DNA from: Arsenicicoccus piscis
GTDB taxonomy: Bacteria; Actinomycetota; Actinomycetes; Actinomycetales; Dermatophilaceae
Direction: 5' to 3'
Assembly: GCF_022568835.1 (NCBI RefSeq)
Contig: NZ_JAKZHV010000008.1
Coordinates: forward strand, 116,396 to 180,395
DNA length: 64,000 nt
Under the pieces are notes generated by a model. It did no database searches, was not told where the DNA came from, and saw nothing but the letters and a program-made list of their open reading frames with translations. Positions 27,324-36,211 of the stretch are shown here, one piece after another. The stretch's first letter is position 1. Each line of letters begins with the position of its first letter. The position numbers were made by a program, and so were the translations under genes.

Positions 27324-29195
27324 GTGTCACCCATGGCCCGCACCGCACTGCAGCCCCACGCGACGCCGCCGCACCTCATCCGCAACTTCTGCATCATCGC
27401 GCACATCGACCACGGCAAGTCCACCCTCGCCGACCGGATGCTGCAGAAGACCGGCGTCGTCGAGGAGCGGCAGATGCGCGCGCAGTACCTCGACCGCATG
27501 GACATCGAGCGCGAGCGCGGCATCACCATCAAGTCCCAGGCCGTGCGCATGCCGTGGGAGGCGCCGGACGCCGAGGGTGACCCAGAGGTCTACTGCCTCA
27601 ACATGATCGACACCCCGGGGCACGTCGACTTCACCTACGAGGTCTCGCGCAGCCTCGCCGCGTGCGAGGGAGCCGTCCTGCTCGTCGACGCGGCGCAGGG
27701 CATCGAGGCGCAGACCCTCGCGAACCTCTACCTGGCGATGGAGAACGACCTCACGATCATCCCGGTCCTCAACAAGATCGACCTGCCCGCGGCGCAGCCG
27801 GAGAAGTACGCCGAGGAGCTCGCCCGGCTGATCGGCTGCGAGCCCGAGGACTGCCTGCGCGTCTCCGGCAAGACCGGCGAGGGCGTCGAGGAGCTGCTCG
27901 ACCAGATCGTCGCCCAGATCCCGCCGCCCGTGGGCGATGCCGACGCACCGGCCCGCGCGATGATCTTCGACTCGGTCTACGACACCTACCGCGGGGTGGT
28001 CACCTACGTGCGGGTGATCGACGGCAACCTCAACCCCCGCGAGCGCATCGTCATGATGTCGACCAAGGCCCAGCACGAGCTGCTCGAGATCGGCGTCATC
28101 TCGCCGGAGCCGACACCGGGCAAGGGGCTCGGCGTGGGCGAGGTGGGCTACCTCATCACCGGTGTGAAGGACGTGCGCCAGTCGCGGGTCGGCGACACCG
28201 TGACCAACGCGGGCAAGCCGGCGAGCGAGGCGCTGGGCGGCTACCGCGACCCGCGCCCGATGGTCTTCTCCGGGCTCTACCCGATCGACGGCTCGGACTA
28301 CCCCGACCTGCGCGACGCCCTCGACAAGCTCAAGCTCAACGACGCGGCCCTGGTCTACGAGCCGGAGACGTCCGCGGCGCTCGGGTTCGGCTTCCGCGTC
28401 GGCTTCCTCGGCATGCTGCACCTCGAGATCGTCCGCGAGCGGCTGGAGCGCGAGTTCGGCCTGGACCTCATCTCGACGATGCCCAACGTCGAGTACGAAG
28501 TGGTCATGGACGACAAGAAGGTCGTCGAGGTCACCAACCCCAGCGAGTTCCCCGGCGGCAAGATCTCCCAGGTCAGCGAGCCCGTCGTGCGCGCCACGAT
28601 CCTCGCGCCGAGCGAGTACGTCGGCGCGATCATGGAGCTGTGCCAGCAGCGCCGCGGCTCGCTGCGCGGCATGGACTACCTGTCCGAGGACCGCGTCGAG
28701 ATGCGCTACACGCTGCCGCTCGCCGAGATCGTCTTCGACTTCTTCGACCAGCTGAAGTCCCGGACCCGCGGCTACGCCTCCCTCGACTACGAGCCCGACG
28801 GCGAGCAGACCGCCGACCTGGTCAAGGTCGACATCCTGCTGCAGGGCGAGCAGGTCGACGCGTTCAGCGCGATCGTGCACAAGGACAAGGCCTACGCCTA
28901 CGGCGTGCAGATGGCCTCCAAGCTGCGCGAGCTCATCCCGCGCCAGCAGTTCGAGGTGCCGATCCAGGCCGCCATCGGCTCGAGAGTCATTGCGCGAGAG
29001 ACGATCCGGGCGATCCGCAAGGACGTCCTCGCCAAGTGCTACGGCGGCGACATCAGCCGCAAGCGCAAGCTGCTCGAGAAGCAGAAGGAGGGCAAGAAGC
29101 GGATGAAGATGGTCGGCCGCGTCGAGGTCCCCCAAGAGGCCTTCATCGCCGCGTTGTCCAACGAGGCCGGGTTCTCCGACAAGGCCAAGAAGTGA
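27324..29195 (+). CDS. lepA: Elongation factor 4 (LepA)
   Basis: Ribosome-dependent GTPase of 623 residues that acts in translation and 30S biogenesis. G1 [10 protein letters not shown], switch [10 protein letters not shown]3 DTPGHVDF, G4 NKIDLP; the EF-4-specific C-terminal domain ends [18 protein letters not shown]. The GTG at 27324 is my choice because GAGG ends 10 nt upstream; a TTG at 27315 and an ATG at 27333 are in-frame alternatives. It is followed by trmB and divergent from acs. Confidence 0.96.
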   Translation: MSPMARTALQPHATPPHLIRNFCIIAHIDHGKSTLADRMLQKTGVVEERQMRAQYLDRMDIERERGITIKSQAVRMPWEAPDAEGDPEVYCLNMIDTPGHVDFTYEVSRSLAACEGAVLLVDAAQGIEAQTLANLYLAMENDLTIIPVLNKIDLPAAQPEKYAEELARLIGCEPEDCLRVSGKTGEGVEELLDQIVAQIPPPVGDADAPARAMIFDSVYDTYRGVVTYVRVIDGNLNPRERIVMMSTKAQHELLEIGVISPEPTPGKGLGVGEVGYLITGVKDVRQSRVGDTVTNAGKPASEALGGYRDPRPMVFSGLYPIDGSDYPDLRDALDKLKLNDAALVYEPETSAALGFGFRVGFLGMLHLEIVRERLEREFGLDLISTMPNVEYEVVMDDKKVVEVTNPSEFPGGKISQVSEPVVRATILAPSEYVGAIMELCQQRRGSLRGMDYLSEDRVEMRYTLPLAEIVFDFFDQLKSRTRGYASLDYEPDGEQTADLVKVDILLQGEQVDAFSAIVHKDKAYAYGVQMASKLRELIPRQQFEVPIQAAIGSRVIARETIRAIRKDVLAKCYGGDISRKRKLLEKQKEGKKRMKMVGRVEVPQEAFIAALSNEAGFSDKAKK

Positions 29196-29209
29196 AGGGT
29201 CGTGCGAGC

Positions 29210-29237
29210 GAGGGCCGAGCAGTGAGGGCCGAGCAGT
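29210..29237. repeat. 14-bp tandem duplication across the trmB start
   Basis: GAGGGCCGAGCAGT occurs twice back to back (29210-29223, 29224-29237). The second copy contains the first two bases of the trmB GTG; the first copy makes an out-of-frame GTG at 29222. Confidence 0.8.
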
Positions 29238-30048
29238 GACCGAGCCCGGCGGGCGCTCGGTGGGGTTGGACGCGCAGGAGCGCTCGGTGGGCGTGGCCGA
29301 GCCGCTGCCGGGTGGTCGCGGCCGGCGGATCGTGTCGTTCGCGCGCACCGATGCTCGGTTGCAGCCCAAGGACGCGCGCGCCATCGAGCGCTACGGCTCC
29401 GCCCACCTGCTCGACGTAGACCGTGCCGAGGCCCGCACCTCCGTCGCCCCGTCGGCGCGGCTCGACGCGGGTGCCGTCTTCGGCCGCGTGGCGCCGCTGG
29501 TGGTCGAGATCGGTTGCGGCAGTGGGGATGCCGTGGTGGCGGCCGCCGAGGCGCACCCCGACTGGAACGTCCTCGGCGTCGAGGTCTATCGCCCGGGGCT
29601 GTGGGACATGCTGCGCAAGGTCGGCAGTCGCGGCCTCGACAACGTGCGCCTGCTCGAGGCCGACGCGGTGCCGGTGTGTGAGACCTGGCTGCCCGAGGGA
29701 TCGGTGCGCGAGCTGTGGACCTTCTTCCCCGACCCGTGGCCCAAGAAGCGGCACCACAAGCGCCGGCTCGTGTCACCGGCGTTCGCGCGCCTGGCGGCTC
29801 GGGTGATCGAGCCCGGCGGGCTCTGGCGACTCGCCACCGACTGGTCGGACTACGGCGAGCAGATGCGCGAGGTCCTCGACGGCAGCAGCGAGTTCGTGAA
29901 CGTGCACGGTGGCTCTGGCGGCTCCGGCTATGACGCTGTGGGCGCTGGGGCTGCGCCGCGCTTCGAGGGGCGCCCGCTCACCCGGTTCGAGCGGCGCGGC
30001 ATCGCCGAGGGCCGCGAGATCCTCGACCTGACCTATCGGCGCGTCTAG
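29236..30048 (+). CDS. trmB: tRNA (guanine-N7-)-methyltransferase
   Basis: SAM-dependent enzyme making m7G46 in tRNA, 270 residues. The Rossmann SAM motif is VVEIGCGSGDAVV; GVEVYRPGLWDMLRKV, the catalytic-region FFPDPWPKKRHHKRRLV and LTRFERRGIAEGREILDL are diagnostic. The N-terminal 70 residues include the usual basic linker (GRRIVSFARTDARLQPKDARAIER). The GTG at 29236 gives the expected length, although a start further in is possible. It follows lepA by 40 bp and is convergent with the GNAT gene (9 bp). Confidence 0.93.
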   Translation: MTEPGGRSVGLDAQERSVGVAEPLPGGRGRRIVSFARTDARLQPKDARAIERYGSAHLLDVDRAEARTSVAPSARLDAGAVFGRVAPLVVEIGCGSGDAVVAAAEAHPDWNVLGVEVYRPGLWDMLRKVGSRGLDNVRLLEADAVPVCETWLPEGSVRELWTFFPDPWPKKRHHKRRLVSPAFARLAARVIEPGGLWRLATDWSDYGEQMREVLDGSSEFVNVHGGSGGSGYDAVGAGAAPRFEGRPLTRFERRGIAEGREILDLTYRRV

Positions 30049-30057
30049 CGCGGCGGC

Positions 30058-30915
30058 TCAGGGGACCATCCGCAGCACCGCGGAGTCGGCGAGGCGGCGA
30101 TAGCCGATGCGCTGGTAGAGCTTGGTGGAGGGCGTGTTGTCGAGGTCGGTGTAGAGCAGGCAGCGACGGCCGGCGTGCCGCTGGATGGCGCTCACTCCAG
30201 CCACGCACGCCGACGCAAACCCGTTGCCGCGCAGCGAGTCCGGCGTGTAGACCCACGAGAGCCGGCTGACCCCGCCGTGTGGCCTGGACGCGTAGGTCAT
30301 GGTGGCCGGCTCGCCGTCGGCCTCCCAGACGTACAACCCACCCTTGGCCAGCCACCGGCGCATGGGGTCGGGCCCTGGCGTGGGCTCGCGCTGCTCCCGG
30401 GCGTAGCCGACCGCCCAGTGGTTGAGCAGCTCCAGGTCGTCGTCGTGCGCCGGTCGGAGGTGGCCACGAACTCCCTTGGGCTTCTCGGGCATTCCCGGCA
30501 GATCGTGCATGCCCTCCCGCTTGTCGACGGTGATGGAGCCGTGCCCCCTCAGGTCGGTCCAGGTCTCGGCGAAGGCCAGAGCGCCCTTGACGACCCCGCT
30601 GACGGCGTCGAGCTCGACGTCCTGACGGTGCAGCCGGAACGCGAACTGGCGCGCGAGGAAGGGGTCGGCCGTCGCCAGGTGGAACGGCCGCGGCGGCGTG
30701 TGCATCGCCAGGGCGAGCCAGTTGCGATCACCGCGGGTCGCCCAGTACCACCGCGCGCCGGCGTATGCGCGAGGCGTCTCGATGGCGTGGTCCAAGGTGG
30801 TCGCGAGGACGCTGTGGGGGATGGGCTGGCGCATGACGAGGCGCGCTGCGCCGTCCCGGAAGGACTCGGCGCTGACGGTGCTCCGCACACCGATCGACAG
30901 ATCGCTCACCCGCAT
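30058..30915 (-). CDS. GNAT family N-acetyltransferase
   Basis: Protein of 285 residues; the C-terminal half (about 165-285) is a GNAT domain: WEADGEPATMTYASRPHGGVSRLSWVYTPDSLRGNGFASACVAGVSAIQ carries the acetyl-CoA pyrophosphate loop (RGNGFA). The N-terminal half resembles the small all-alpha/beta domain seen before GNAT in many actinobacterial proteins. The substrate is unknown. The ATG at 30915 follows a minus-strand CACAGT box by 7 nt. It is convergent with trmB. Confidence 0.8.
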   Translation of the reverse strand: MRVSDLSIGVRSTVSAESFRDGAARLVMRQPIPHSVLATTLDHAIETPRAYAGARWYWATRGDRNWLALAMHTPPRPFHLATADPFLARQFAFRLHRQDVELDAVSGVVKGALAFAETWTDLRGHGSITVDKREGMHDLPGMPEKPKGVRGHLRPAHDDDLELLNHWAVGYAREQREPTPGPDPMRRWLAKGGLYVWEADGEPATMTYASRPHGGVSRLSWVYTPDSLRGNGFASACVAGVSAIQRHAGRRCLLYTDLDNTPSTKLYQRIGYRRLADSAVLRMVP

Positions 30916-30971
30916 GGGTCCGACTGTGCCACGAAGGGGCTGAGCGCGGCCAGCAGTGGCGGCCACACGGT

Positions 30972-31958
30972 CTACAGCAGGCCGGAGACCTTCTGCAGGA
31001 CAAGGCTGCTCACCGCGACCAGCACCCAGAGACTCCCGCCGAGGGCGAGCGGGCGTATGCCCGCCCGGCGGATCTCCTGCAGCGGGGTGGCGAGGCCGAT
31101 CGCGCCCATGGCGAGGGTGGTGCACAGGAGCGCGGCCGACTTCAGCTCGCCGGTGACGGCGTGCGGCACCACGCCGATCGTGCCGAGGCCGGCGGCGACC
31201 AGGAAGAGCACGAGGAACGGCGGCACCAGGCGCGTCGGGCGGATGGCTCCCCGCTGCCGCAGGACCGCCTGGCCGATGGCGACGGGGACGATCATCACGG
31301 TGCGGGTGAGCTTGACGATGACGGCGTACGAGGCGGCGGCCGCGCCGTAGGTGGTGCCGGCGGCCACGACCGAGGAGGTGTCGTTGATCGCCGTGCCGGC
31401 CCACAGACCGAACGACTGCGGCGAGAGCGCCAGCAGGTGTCCCACGAGCGGAAACGTCAGTGCCGCAAGGATGTTGAAGACGAAGATGACGGTGACGGAG
31501 TAGGCGACGGCGGCCCGCTTCGCCCCGATGACCGCGCTGATCGTCGCGATGGCGGACGCCCCGCAGATCGCCGTCCCGCAGGTGATCAGCGTCCGGATGT
31601 CGGGGTCGATGCCGAGCCGCCGACCGAGCAGCGATCCGGCGAGCAGGCAGACGACCAGGGTGCCGAGCAGGACGGGCAGCGAGCTCAGCCCGGTGCGCCA
31701 CACCTCACCGAGGGACAGCGTCGCGCCGAGCAGCACGACGGCTGCCTGCAGCACGGTCTGGCTGGTGAAGCGGATGACCGGCGCCCATCCCGGCCGCGAC
31801 CCGGCCAGGCGGCGGACCACCAGACCGAGGAGGATGCCGAGGACCGGCCCGCCGATGACGGGGACCGCGAGGCCACCGAGGGTGGCGACGATCCCGATCG
31901 CGAGCACCACGAGGCCGCCCGTCCAGAGGCGGGGGGCGGGGGTCGAGGACATCAGCAC
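30972..31958 (-). CDS. YeiH-type putative sulfate exporter
   Basis: Integral membrane protein of 328 residues in the YeiH/UPF0324 family with about ten helices. Signatures: ITCGTAICGASAIATISAVIGAKRAAVAYSVTVIF and FGLWAGTAINDTSSVVAAG. Annotated as a sulfate exporter by similarity only; some members are linked to sulfur or C4-acid metabolism. It is divergent from a LysR gene, a pairing conserved in many bacteria, with a symmetric site between them. An in-frame ATG 6 bases in is an equally good start. Confidence 0.85.
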   Translation of the reverse strand: MLMSSTPAPRLWTGGLVVLAIGIVATLGGLAVPVIGGPVLGILLGLVVRRLAGSRPGWAPVIRFTSQTVLQAAVVLLGATLSLGEVWRTGLSSLPVLLGTLVVCLLAGSLLGRRLGIDPDIRTLITCGTAICGASAIATISAVIGAKRAAVAYSVTVIFVFNILAALTFPLVGHLLALSPQSFGLWAGTAINDTSSVVAAGTTYGAAAASYAVIVKLTRTVMIVPVAIGQAVLRQRGAIRPTRLVPPFLVLFLVAAGLGTIGVVPHAVTGELKSAALLCTTLAMGAIGLATPLQEIRRAGIRPLALGGSLWVLVAVSSLVLQKVSGLL

Positions 31959-32015
31959 CCGTCCAGCATGCTCCGGGCGCCCGGCACCCGACAGACCTCA
32001 ACGCGGCATCCCGGC

Positions 32016-32032
32016 CATATCGATCTGATATG
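32016..32032. promoter_or_regulatory. LysR-type operator between the YeiH and LysR genes
   Basis: CATATC-GATCT-GATATG is a perfect 6+5+6 palindrome, the only AT-rich symmetric site in the 82-bp divergent gap. It ends 8 bp before the LysR ATG, suggesting autorepression and activation of the exporter gene. Confidence 0.65.
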
Positions 32033-32040
32033 CATGGGGC

Positions 32041-32982
32041 ATGCACGATCAACCTGACCTGCCGGCGCTCGAGCTGCTGGTGGCCGTCGAGGACGAGGGG
32101 TCGCTCGGTGCCGCCGCCCGTCGCGTGGGCCTGGCCCAGCCCAACGCGTCGCGCACCCTCGCTCGACTCGAGCGACGCTGTGGGGTGCCGCTGGTCGTGC
32201 GACGCAGCGGGGGGTCTACCCTCACCGCCGAAGGCGCGCTCGTCGCGGGCTGGGCCCGGCCGGTCCTCGCGGAGGCCGCCCGGCTGACCACCGCGCTGGC
32301 ATCCCTGCGCACCGGCGACGTCCAGCCGCTGCGGATCGCGGCCTCGCAGACCGTGGCCGAGCACCTGGCTCCCGCATGGCTCGTCGAGCTGCGCAGTCGG
32401 CTGCCCGACCAGCCGGTCGCGATGGCGGTCATCAACTCCACCGCCGTCGTAGACCAGGTGCGGGCGGGCGCGGTGGCGCTGGGCTTCGTGGAGGGGCCCG
32501 TCGTGCCGGGGGACCTGCACCAGGTGGTGGTCGGCTCCGACGAGCTGGTGGTGGTCGTCGGACGGGAGCACCCGTGGGCCCGGCGGACCGACCCGCTGAC
32601 CGCGCGCGAGCTGTCGATGGTGCCGCTGATCACGAGGGAGCGGGGGAGCGGCACGCGCGAGGCCCTCGAGGTCGCGCTGCGCCCGCACCGCTCCACCGAT
32701 GCAGCGTTGGCGCTGTCGAGCAACGCCGCCGTGCGAGCCGGTGCCGAGGCCGGCGCAGCTCCCGCCGTGCTCGGGCACCTCGCCGTCGCCGAGGCGCTCG
32801 CCGCCGGGCGGCTCGTGGCCGTGCCGACCACCGGCATGACCCTCGGGCGCCCGCTGCGTGCCGTCTGGTCCGGCCCGCGCCGCCTCGACGGTGCGGCCGG
32901 CGAGCTGGTCCGGGTGGCCCGAGCCGGCACCGCGTCGGTCGGGTCGCCCGCTGCGGTGTCGCCGCGTGGCAGGGAGTTGTAG
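32041..32982 (+). CDS. LysR-family transcriptional regulator
   Basis: LysR regulator of 313 residues. N-terminal HTH about residues 8-60: LELLVAVEDEGSLGAAARRVGLAQPNASRTLARLERRCGVPLVVRR. The C-terminal effector domain includes TVAEHLAPAWLVELRSRLPDQPVAMAVINSTAVVDQV and MVPLITRERGSGTREALE. Its position opposite the YeiH-type exporter matches the YeiE-like arrangement, so it likely senses a sulfur compound or anion; this is inference. The ATG lies 8 bp after the palindrome. Confidence 0.87.
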   Translation: MHDQPDLPALELLVAVEDEGSLGAAARRVGLAQPNASRTLARLERRCGVPLVVRRSGGSTLTAEGALVAGWARPVLAEAARLTTALASLRTGDVQPLRIAASQTVAEHLAPAWLVELRSRLPDQPVAMAVINSTAVVDQVRAGAVALGFVEGPVVPGDLHQVVVGSDELVVVVGREHPWARRTDPLTARELSMVPLITRERGSGTREALEVALRPHRSTDAALALSSNAAVRAGAEAGAAPAVLGHLAVAEALAAGRLVAVPTTGMTLGRPLRAVWSGPRRLDGAAGELVRVARAGTASVGSPAAVSPRGREL

Positions 32983-33017
32983 CGTGGCTGATGACCACGT
33001 GAGCAAGGAGGCAAGAC

Positions 33018-33239
33018 ATGTCCCAGAACGACCAGAGCCCTGACGCCACGAAGGACGTCCAGAATGACGACGTCAAGAACAACGCCACCGACCCGGACGC
33101 CGACGCCGGCACCTGGGACGCGGCGGACAGCGTCTCTGGCGAGCTGCACGAGTCCAGCGACATCCCGGAGCAGGGCGTCGCCGGGTCCTTCGACGAGGGC
33201 GTGGCGGTCGATCCGGTCGACGAGGTCGGCCAGGGCTGA
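33018..33239 (+). CDS. Small acidic protein, unknown
   Basis: Protein of 73 residues, rich in Asp, Glu, Asn and Ser and almost free of hydrophobic clusters (start MSQNDQSPDATKDVQNDD). It is predicted to be disordered and very acidic. A strong AAGGAGG at 33005-33011 precedes the ATG by 6 nt, so it is very probably translated. I recognise no family. It lies alone between the LysR gene and hemW. Confidence 0.7.
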   Translation: MSQNDQSPDATKDVQNDDVKNNATDPDADAGTWDAADSVSGELHESSDIPEQGVAGSFDEGVAVDPVDEVGQG

Positions 33240-33261
33240 CGACCCAGCCCCGCCGGGGTGA

Positions 33262-33274
33262 CACAATCGGCGCC
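33262..33274 (+). promoter_or_regulatory. Predicted -10 box of hemW (leaderless)
   Basis: CACAAT at 33262-33267, 7 nt, then ATG at 33275; no Shine-Dalgarno. Confidence 0.4.
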
Positions 33275-34501
33275 ATGCCGAGCGCCCTTCCTGACGGAGC
33301 CCCTGCACCCACGGACGGGTCGTTGCCCGAGTCGGCGCTGCGACACCTCGGTCTCGACACGTTCGGTGTCTACGTGCACGTGCCGTTCTGCCGGGTGCGG
33401 TGCGGCTACTGCGACTTCAACACCTACACGCTGACCGAGCTCGGCGTGCCGGGAGCGAGCCTGCGGGAGTACTCCGACACCGCCCTGCGCGAGCTCGACC
33501 TCGCGGTCGAGGTCCTCGGGGAGGACGCGCCCGCCGTCGACACCATCTTCTTCGGCGGTGGCACGCCGACGATGCTCGACCCCAAGGACCTGGGACGCAT
33601 CGTGCAGGGGATCGGCGAACGCTTCGGTCTCGCAGGGGATCTCGAGATCACCACCGAGGCCAACCCCGACTCCGTCTCGGCCAAGGACCTGGAGGTGCTG
33701 TCCGAATCCGGTTTCACGAGAGTCAGCTTCGGCATGCAGTCGGCGGTTCCGCACGTGCTCCGCACGCTGGAACGCACCCACGACCCGGCCCGGCTCCCCG
33801 ACGTGACACGCGCCGCGCGAGCGGTAGACCTCGACTACAGTCTCGACCTGATCTACGGCACGCCGGGGGAGAGCCTGGAGGACTGGAAGGTCAGCCTCGA
33901 GACCGCGATCTCCCTTGAGCCACAACACCTCTCGGCCTACGCGCTGACCGTTGAGGAGGGCACCAAGCTCGCCGCTCAGGTCCGCCGCGGAGAGGTCCCG
34001 TCGCCCGAGGACGACGACGAGGCCGCCAAGTACGAGCTGGCCGACGCGACCCTGCACGCCGCCGGCTACGACTGGTACGAGATCTCGAACTGGGCGACCA
34101 GCGACACCAAGCGCTGCCGCCACAACGAGGGCTACTGGCGCGAGGGCGACTGGTGGGGCGTCGGCCCCGGTGCGCACAGCCACGTCGGTGGTGTGCGCTG
34201 GTGGAACGTCAAGCACCCGAGCGCGTACGCATCACGCATCAACGGTGGTCTGTCGCCGGCAGCCGCGCGCGAGGTGCTGACGGCCGAGCAGCGCTACGAC
34301 GAGCGGGTGATGCTGGGCATCCGGCTCGTCGACGGCCTGCCGATCGACGAGCTCGACGACGCCGGGGGCCGCGCCGTCGCCCAGCTGATCGCCGACGGGC
34401 TCGTCGAGGGCGACAGGGCGCTGCTGGAGGAGCACCTGGTCCTCACCCTGCGCGGCCGTCTGCTCGCCGACACCGTGGTGGCCCGGCTCCTCGGGCTCTG
34501 A
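33275..34501 (+). CDS. hemW: Radical SAM heme chaperone HemW
   Basis: Radical SAM protein of 408 residues, formerly annotated as oxygen-independent coproporphyrinogen III oxidase. The cluster motif is C39-R-V-R-C43-G-Y-C46-D-F-N, followed by TIFFGGGTPTMLD, RVSFGMQSAVPHVLRTLERTHDP and a C-terminal HemN-like domain (ERGTRLAAQ-type and RHNEGYWREGDWWGVGPGAHSHV). The CxxxCxxC followed by DF, without the extra upstream cysteine of HemN, supports HemW. Family members insert heme into respiratory enzymes. Confidence 0.93.
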   Translation: MPSALPDGAPAPTDGSLPESALRHLGLDTFGVYVHVPFCRVRCGYCDFNTYTLTELGVPGASLREYSDTALRELDLAVEVLGEDAPAVDTIFFGGGTPTMLDPKDLGRIVQGIGERFGLAGDLEITTEANPDSVSAKDLEVLSESGFTRVSFGMQSAVPHVLRTLERTHDPARLPDVTRAARAVDLDYSLDLIYGTPGESLEDWKVSLETAISLEPQHLSAYALTVEEGTKLAAQVRRGEVPSPEDDDEAAKYELADATLHAAGYDWYEISNWATSDTKRCRHNEGYWREGDWWGVGPGAHSHVGGVRWWNVKHPSAYASRINGGLSPAAAREVLTAEQRYDERVMLGIRLVDGLPIDELDDAGGRAVAQLIADGLVEGDRALLEEHLVLTLRGRLLADTVVARLLGL

Positions 34502-34660
34502 GCGGTCGGGGTCGGTGAGGGTCCGCCCAGGGGCGTCCCTCATGGCCACAGCGGAACCGGCGCCTGCAGACTGGAGTCAGACCGACGGCACGGTGACAGC
34601 CCGCCACCCCACCCCGGACGCATCCGGTGGACCCGCCCAGGAGCACGTCAAGGAGACGCC

Positions 34661-35119
34661 ATGAGCGACCAGCAGCAGCCCTACCAGCAGGCGCCGCAAC
34701 AGCCCTACCAGCAGCAGCCCTACAAGCAGTCGCCGCAACAGCAGCAGAACCAGCTCTCGCCCAACGCCGAGCTCAACTGGGCCGCCGCGGCGCACTGGAG
34801 CGGCGCGGTGAGCGCGCTGCTCGGGTTCATGACCTTCATCGGACCGGTCCTGGTGTTCTTCCTCGCCGGCGGCCGCAGCCGGGTCGTGCGGGCGCACGCG
34901 GTCGACGCGATCAACTTCGAGATCTCGATGTGGCTGACCGCCATCGGCATCGTGCTCGGCAGCGTCGTGCTGATGTTCGTCGGGATCGGCTTCCTGACGA
35001 TCTGGCTGGCCCCGCTGGTCGGCATCTTCGTGATCGTCTGCCACTTCCTCGGCGCGGTCCGCACCATCAACGGACAGCCCTGGCGCTACCCGCTGACCTA
35101 CCCCTTCATCAAGGGCTGA
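34661..35119 (+). CDS. DUF4870 (Tic20-like) membrane protein
   Basis: Small membrane protein of 152 residues. The first 35 residues are a Gln/Pro-rich tail with repeats of PYQQ/PQQ; the remainder is DUF4870 with three or four helices: HWSGAVSALLGFMTFIGPVLVFFLAGG, RAHAVDAINFEISMWLTAIGIVL and LAPLVGIFVIVCHFLGAVRTINGQPWRYP. Function unknown. The ATG at 34661 follows CAAGGAGACGCC. It is convergent with the DUF3097 gene. Confidence 0.8.
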   Translation: MSDQQQPYQQAPQQPYQQQPYKQSPQQQQNQLSPNAELNWAAAAHWSGAVSALLGFMTFIGPVLVFFLAGGRSRVVRAHAVDAINFEISMWLTAIGIVLGSVVLMFVGIGFLTIWLAPLVGIFVIVCHFLGAVRTINGQPWRYPLTYPFIKG

Positions 35120-35165
35120 CCTGACGGCACCGGCGCCGAACCCGCACCACCGCCACCACCTCGCC

Positions 35166-36047
35166 TCAGCCGAGCGGCTGGTCGCCGACCGTGACGAAGT
35201 CGATCAGCTCCTCGACCGAGGCCAGCAGGGTCGGCTCCAGGTCGGCGTAGGTGCGCACCGTCCCGAGAATGCGCTTCCAGGCATGCGCGATGTCGGCCTG
35301 GGAGGCGTGCGGCCAGCCGAGCTCCGCGCAGATGCCGTGCTTCCACGAGGTGCCGCGAGGGATGACCGGCCACCGCTCCCAGCCGAGCCGGGCCGGCTTC
35401 ACCGACTGCCACACGTCGACGTAGGGGTGGCCGAGGATGCGCACGTGCTGCGGGGCCACCCGCGAGGCGGCGTCCACGATCCGCGCCTCCTTGGTCCCCG
35501 GGACCAGGTGGTCGACGAGAACCCCCATCCGACGGTCGGCGGTGGGAGCGAAGTCACGGATGACCGCGGCCAGGTCGTCCACCCCGTCGAGCAGCTCGAC
35601 GACGACCCCCTCGACCCGCAGGTCGTCACCCCAGACCTTCTCGACCAGCTCGGCGTCGTGCCGGCCCTCGACGAACAGCCGCGACCCGGTCGCCACCCGC
35701 GCCGGAGCACCCGCGACGGCGACCGACCCCGACGCCGTGCGCGAGGCCGCGGCGCGCGCCGCAGCGACCGACGCGTTGGCTGCAGAGCGGTCCGGCACCA
35801 ACGTGACCGGTCGACCGTCGACCCAGAACCCCGGCCCGAGTTCGAAGCCCCTCGTGCGGCCGCGCCGGTCCTCCAGGTGCACGACGTGGACACCACCGGC
35901 CTTCTCGACCCGCACCACGGCGCCGACCCAGCCCGACTCGACCTCCTCGACGACCAGGCCGAAGGTGGCCGCGAGCTCTACCGAGCGCCCCCGCCGGGGG
36001 ACCTTCCAGTCGCCGGAGAGCACGTCGGAGCCGTATCGATCGGTCAT
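35166..36047 (-). CDS. DUF3097 family protein
   Basis: Protein of 293 residues matching the actinobacterial DUF3097 family: KVPRRGRSVELAATFGLVVEEVESGWVGAVVRVEKAGG at the N-terminus, a central TOPRIM-like stretch (LFVEGRHDAELVEKVWGDDLRVEGVVVELLDGVDDL) and GVLVDHLVPGTKEARIVDAA. Function unknown; the EGRHDAEL and GVDDL pattern suggests a TOPRIM-type metal site (inference). The ATG at 36047 follows a minus-strand TACCCT box by 8 nt. It is divergent from hrcA, sharing a 164-bp gap with the CIRCE element. Confidence 0.85.
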   Translation of the reverse strand: MTDRYGSDVLSGDWKVPRRGRSVELAATFGLVVEEVESGWVGAVVRVEKAGGVHVVHLEDRRGRTRGFELGPGFWVDGRPVTLVPDRSAANASVAAARAAASRTASGSVAVAGAPARVATGSRLFVEGRHDAELVEKVWGDDLRVEGVVVELLDGVDDLAAVIRDFAPTADRRMGVLVDHLVPGTKEARIVDAASRVAPQHVRILGHPYVDVWQSVKPARLGWERWPVIPRGTSWKHGICAELGWPHASQADIAHAWKRILGTVRTYADLEPTLLASVEELIDFVTVGDQPLG

Positions 36048-36132
36048 GAACGGCGAGGGTAGACCAGGGCTCGCCGTGCGCCGTGCCGACGCTCCGCGCT
36101 CGGGGCCGAGTCCGAGGCGGTCCCACGCGCGG

Positions 36133-36164
36133 TAGGATTGGCACTCGGCCCCGGAGAGTGCCAG
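36133..36164 (+). promoter_or_regulatory. hrcA promoter with CIRCE operator
   Basis: A -10 box TAGGAT at 36133-36138 runs into TTGGCACTC (36138-36146), 9 nt, then GAGTGCCAG (36156-36164). This matches the CIRCE consensus TTAGCACTC-N9-GAGTGCTAA at 16 of 18 arm positions and pairs with itself at 8 of 9. HrcA binds CIRCE, so the operon is autoregulated by heat shock. Confidence 0.88.
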
Positions 36165-36211
36165 GAGGTCCAGAGCGCGCACGTGAGACCACGACGAGAG
36201 GAGCAGCACCC

